In this document: one piece after another, positions 8,160-11,165 of the stretch
How positions within the stretch are numbered: position 1 is the first letter of the stretch
Layout of the letters: every line of letters begins with the position of its first letter
Assembly: GCA_028565635.1 (NCBI GenBank)
Contig: JAOXYB010055700.1
Coordinates: 1 to 11,165, forward strand
Length of the DNA: 11,165 nucleotides
Direction: 5' to 3'
Source of the DNA: Phoronis ovalis
Lineage: Eukaryota; Phoronida; Phoronidae
Position numbers and translations under genes: made by a program
Notes under the pieces: generated by a model
The model's input: the letters and a program-made list of their open reading frames with translations, nothing else
The model's database searches: none
What the model was told of the DNA's origin: nothing

Positions 8160-8440
8160 CTGACCATATTTTTAGATGGGGATGTGCAGCCCAAGCTCAA
8201 AATATCCACCCATTTTTAAGGATTTTGGCCTCTAAAATTGACCCATTTTTAGGGTTTTCTGTCACAAAAAAGGACCAATTTTTTAGGTTTTTTCTTGAAA
8301 AAGTTCCCTGGAATTGCTACCTTTAAATAAATTCATGAAAAATTGACCCATTTTTAGGGTTTGTTGAAAAGTGGACCAATCTTTACGGACATTTCTATGA
8401 AAAGTCAATCAATTAATTTGTGAAAAAATGACCCATTTGG
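8160..8440 (+). repeat. Degenerate ~30-33-bp minisatellite with gacccatttttagg core
   Basis: The core gacccatttttagg, or a variant such as ggaccaattttttagg or ggaccaatctttacgg, recurs near 8208, 8241, 8274, 8346, 8375 and 8431. Each copy is followed by a T-rich and then an A-rich stretch. Spacing is about 29-33 bases where copies are adjacent. Because some units are 33 bases, a 69-codon plus-strand frame stays open through part of the array and reads as repeats of PFLGF-like peptide; I regard this as a by-product of the repeat. Confidence 0.7.
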
Positions 8441-8712
8441 GCAACCAACCTATGGCCTTTTTAGAACCACCTTTGAATCATCCAAATAACGCTTCGGCTA
8501 TAAACGCAATGTGACATGCTTCCTCGGGAATAAATATGGCCACCAGTCAGTCACGTTGGAAGTAATGTGGGTCAAAATTACACATAACCTGTACTTCGAC
8601 GTGTACTTACTCTGTACTGAATATGGAGCTGATCGGATAAAAACTGATGCAGTTTTTGTGAGACAAAAATTGTTACGCACGGTAAATAATGTCGAAGATT
8701 CGTACCGGCATT

Positions 8713-8732
8713 TGACCTACTTGTCAAGGTCA
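8713..8732 (+). promoter_or_regulatory. Everted AGGTCA half-sites (ER8-like) at an array unit boundary
   Basis: TGACCT at 8713-8718 and AGGTCA at 8727-8732 form an everted pair of nuclear-receptor half-sites with an 8-base spacer. The right half extends to TCAAGGTCA, the monomer site of FTZ-F1/NR5A and ERR type receptors. The same arrangement recurs at about 9216-9235, 9662-9681 and 10447-10466. Receptor binding is not shown; the motif may simply be part of the repeat consensus. Confidence 0.35.
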
Positions 8733-9038
8733 TTTTAAAATGTCACCTAGCCTATTACGCCTAGCTACCAACCTATGGTCTTCCTAGAATCACCTTTGAA
8801 TCGTCCAGATAGCACTTCGTCTTCACGGCTATAGACGCAACGTTACGTGCCTTCTCGGGAACAAACTTGGCTGCCAGTCGGCCATATTGAAAGTAATCTG
8901 GGTTAATATTATATATAACCTGTACTTTGTCCTATATTTACTCTGTACCGGCTAATCGGATAAAAACTGAAGCAGTTAACTATTGCGAAACAAAGAAAGT
9001 TATACACGGTAAAAAATGTTGAAGATTCATAATAGCAT

Positions 9039-9213
9039 TTGATCTACTTGTCAAGGTCACTTTAAAATGTCATCTAGCCAATATTATAACCTGTACTTTG
9101 AACTGTACTTATTCTGTACACAATATGGAGCTAATCGGATAAAAACTGAAGCAATTATTGTGAGACAAAGAAAATGTTACGCACGGCAAAAATGTCAAAG
9201 ATTCGTAATGGCA
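9039..9213 (+). repeat. Truncated 175-base unit of the array
   Basis: This unit jumps from the catctagcc block straight to aacctgtactttgaactgtac and the ggataaaaactgaagc block. It therefore lacks the middle of a normal unit, about 150 bases including the aacaaacatgg region. The result looks like an internal deletion by unequal pairing. Confidence 0.7.
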
Positions 9214-9659
9214 TTTGACCTACTTGTCAAGGTCATTTTAAAATGTCTCCTAGCCTGTTACGCCCACCAACCAATAGTCTTCCTAGAACCACCTATGAAT
9301 CGCCCAGCTAGGGCTTTGTCTGTGCTGCTACAAACGCAATGTAACGTGCCCTCTCAAGAACAAACATGGCCACCAATCAGCCATATTGAAAGTAATCTAA
9401 GTCAAAATTACACATTGCATGTACTGCGATCTGGACTTACTCTGTGTCGAATATGAAACTGATCGGATAAAAACTGAAGCTATTTTTATGACGTGCAATT
9501 TCGCGAACCAACATGGCCACCAGTTAGCCATATTAGAAGTAGTCTGGGTCAACATTACATATAACCTGTACTTTGTACTGAATATGATAAAAACTGATGC
9601 AGTTATTGTGAGACAAAGAAAGTGATACCCATGGTAAAAATGACAATATTGTACCGGCA
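9214..9659 (+). repeat. Composite array unit with internal duplication (first copy)
   Basis: The unit is about 118 bases longer than the 328-base form because the acatggccacca..gccatatt block occurs twice, at 9364 and 9511, which is 147 bases apart. The junction reads ctgaagctatttttatgacgtgcaatttcgcgaacc, a variant not seen in simple units. Confidence 0.75.
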
Positions 9660-9987
9660 TTTGACCTACTTGTCAAGGTCATTTTAAAATGTCACCTAGA
9701 TTATTACGCCCACCAACCTATGGGCTTCCTAGAACCACCTTTGAATCATCCAGGTAGCGCTTCGTCTTCGCGGCTATAGAGGCAATGTTACCTGCCCTCT
9801 CAGGAACAAACATGGCTGCCAGTGGGCCATATTGGAAGTAATCTGGGTCAATATTAGACATAATTTGTACTTTAACCTGTACTTATTCTGTTAGCGAATA
9901 TGGAGCTAATTGGTTAAAAACTGTAGCAGTTATTGTAAGACAAGAAAGTGTTATGCATGGCAAAAAATGGCAAAGCTTCATAACGGC
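9660..9987 (+). repeat. Simple 328-base array unit
   Basis: A complete simple unit with one aacaaacatgg block and one ggttaaaaactgtagcagttattg block. It has the same spacing as the 8711 unit and separates the two composite units. Confidence 0.75.
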
Positions 9988-10444
9988 ATTTGACCTACTT
10001 GTCAATGTCATTTTAAAATGTCACCTAGCCTATTATGCCCACCCTAGAACCACCTATGAATCATCCAGGTAGAGCTTTGTCTTCGCAGCTATAAACGCAA
10101 TGTTACGTGCCCTCTCAAGAACAAACATGGCCATCAGTCGGCCGTATTGGAAGTAATCTAGGTCAAAATTACACATAGCATGTACTGCGACCTGAACTTA
10201 CTCTTTGCTGAATATGGAACTGATCGGATAAAAACTGAAGGTTTTATTATGATGTGCAATCTCGCGAATCAACATGGCCGCCAGTTGGCCATGTTGGAAG
10301 TAATTATTATATATGACTAGCTGTACTTTGTCCTGTACTTAATGTGTACCAAATATGGAGCTAATCAGATAACAACTAAAGCAGTTACTGTGAGACAAAG
10401 AAAGTGTTATGCACAGCAAAAAATGTCCAAGAATCGTTATGGCA
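9988..10444 (+). repeat. Composite array unit with internal duplication (second copy)
   Basis: The same internal duplication as in the 9214 unit is present. The acatgg words lie at 10125 and 10272, again 147 bases apart, and the junction (ctgaaggttttattatgatgtgcaatctcgcgaatc) is homologous. The half-site in the opening landmark is mutated to tcaatgtca at 10002-10010. Confidence 0.75.
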
Positions 10445-10815
10445 TTTGACCTACTTGTCAAGGTCATTTTAAAATGTCACCTAGCCTATTACACCCACCA
10501 GTCTATGGCCTTCCTAGAACCACCTTTGAATCGTCCAGGTAGTGCTTCCACTTCGTGGCTATATACGCAACGTTACATGCCCTCTCGGGAACAAACATGG
10601 CCACCAGTCAGCCATATTGGAAGTAATCATGGTGAAAAGTAAAATGGCCTTGCACTTTGACCTGTATTTACACTGTACTGAATATGAAGCTGATCGGGTG
10701 AAACCTGAAGCTGTTATTGCAAGACAAAGAAAGTGTTACATACGACAATGACAATGATGATGCCTTCGCTACGACTATATGCCCAGCCACTATGTGGATG
10801 GGCCTAAAATTGCAT

Positions 10816-11165
10816 GCTGAAACATTTTTCATTTGTAAATTCTCTAATGCTCTAAAATCTCGAAAATGTTGAATTCATTCGATACAAAACTGATCGTTTT
10901 ATTTTGCGAAAAAATACAACTAATCCATTTAACAAAATAAGATCCCTTTCTTGACATTAATGCCAGCAGTTTAAACGATACAACTATCCTTATTAGAAAC
11001 CTGTTCGTGAACAAAGCTAAACTGACTATAACAAGATAAACACACATTTCGTTTTTATAGCACATTTTGAAAATGTAGAGTCATCAATTTATGTCATTCC
11101 ATTTATGCTGAAATCATCATATTTCATTGGCAAAATAATATTGAGTTATCAGTTGTTTTTTTTAC
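10816..11165. other. AT-rich flank beyond the repeat array
   Basis: No repeat-family landmark, exon or regulatory site is recognised here. The 73-codon minus-strand frame at 11065-10844 has no protein-like features. Confidence 0.4.

Larger units (their letters stand above)
8441..10815 (+). repeat. Tandem array of ~330-bp repeats with higher-order structure
   Basis: Using the landmark tttgacctacttgtcaaggtca, unit starts fall near 8711, 9039, 9214, 9660, 9988 and 10445. Spacings are therefore 328, 175, 446, 328 and 457, with a final unit ending near 10815. Each unit carries the same ordered words: cacctagcctattacgcccacc, cctatgg.cttcctagaaccacctttgaatc, ccctctc.ggaacaaacatggccgccag, gccatattggaagtaatctgggtca, aacctgtactttg, ctgatcggataaaaactgaagcagttattgtgagacaaagaaagtgtta. 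Several plus-strand open frames inside (at 8511, 9067, 9419, 10409 and 10542) give similar peptides only because the DNA is repeated, and the frames are broken between copies. Confidence 0.85.

Noticed and set aside
8117-8326. Plus-strand open frame with PFLGF-like peptide repeats
   Set aside because: It is produced by 33-base units of a degenerate minisatellite, and neighbouring units of other lengths break the frame.
8221-8440. Telomere-like AACCCTAAA words on the minus strand
   Set aside because: They are isolated parts of a ~30-base unit and not tandem hexamers or heptamers.
9067-9456. A 129-codon plus-strand open frame, with similar peptides at 8511, 9419, 10409 and 10542, as a repeated protein gene
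   Set aside because: The peptide similarity follows from the DNA repeat; the frames are broken by indels between copies and no splice pattern or domain supports coding.
8441-10815. CRISPR-like array
   Set aside because: The units are about 330 bases and diverged, without short identical repeats and unique spacers, and the context is eukaryotic.

Overview
The window looks like nuclear DNA from an invertebrate animal. It is strongly AT-rich, and its only convincing gene is split by introns and encodes a TIR domain joined to alpha-helical, armadillo-like sequence. Much of the rest is diverged interspersed and tandem repeats. A bivalve or other lophotrochozoan is my best guess, because such genomes are rich in unusual TIR proteins and degenerate repeats; the sequence does not prove it. 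There are no signs of bacterial operons, CRISPR, tRNA or rRNA genes, and no autonomous transposon open frame.

The gene lies on the minus strand and is read from right to left. A TIR exon (6240-5644) is followed by a large helical exon (4938-4223), a possible 60-codon exon (954-775) and another helical exon (213-57), after which the gene leaves the window on the left. The proposed introns have GT/AG ends and the reading phases agree at every junction: phase 1 at the first, phase 0 at the next two. The 954-775 exon has phase 0 at both ends, so the frame survives with or without it. Together the exons encode about 549 residues: an N-terminal TIR domain, a polar linker, then roughly 350 mainly helical residues. 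The order is the reverse of SARM1, where armadillo repeats come first and TIR last. The 3' end is missing, and it is unclear whether the TIR exon contains the true start codon.

The introns hold a TG microsatellite, short dispersed repeats built on GGACCAG, a nested inverted-repeat segment of about 350 bp (1513-1873), a perfect 11-bp hairpin (3162-3197), and diverged copies of a repeat family with a unit of about 330 bp (about 2200-2830 and 3300-3665). The same family has a copy just upstream of the TIR exon (about 6285-6700) and a tandem array at 8440-10815. In that array, longer composite units alternate with simple ones, giving a higher-order period near 780 bp. Most unit boundaries carry AGGTCA-type nuclear-receptor half-sites.

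Between these lie two arrays of roughly 30-bp degenerate minisatellite, at 7470-7890 and 8160-8440. The area right of 6241 is either 5' intergenic sequence or a long upstream intron of the TIR gene.
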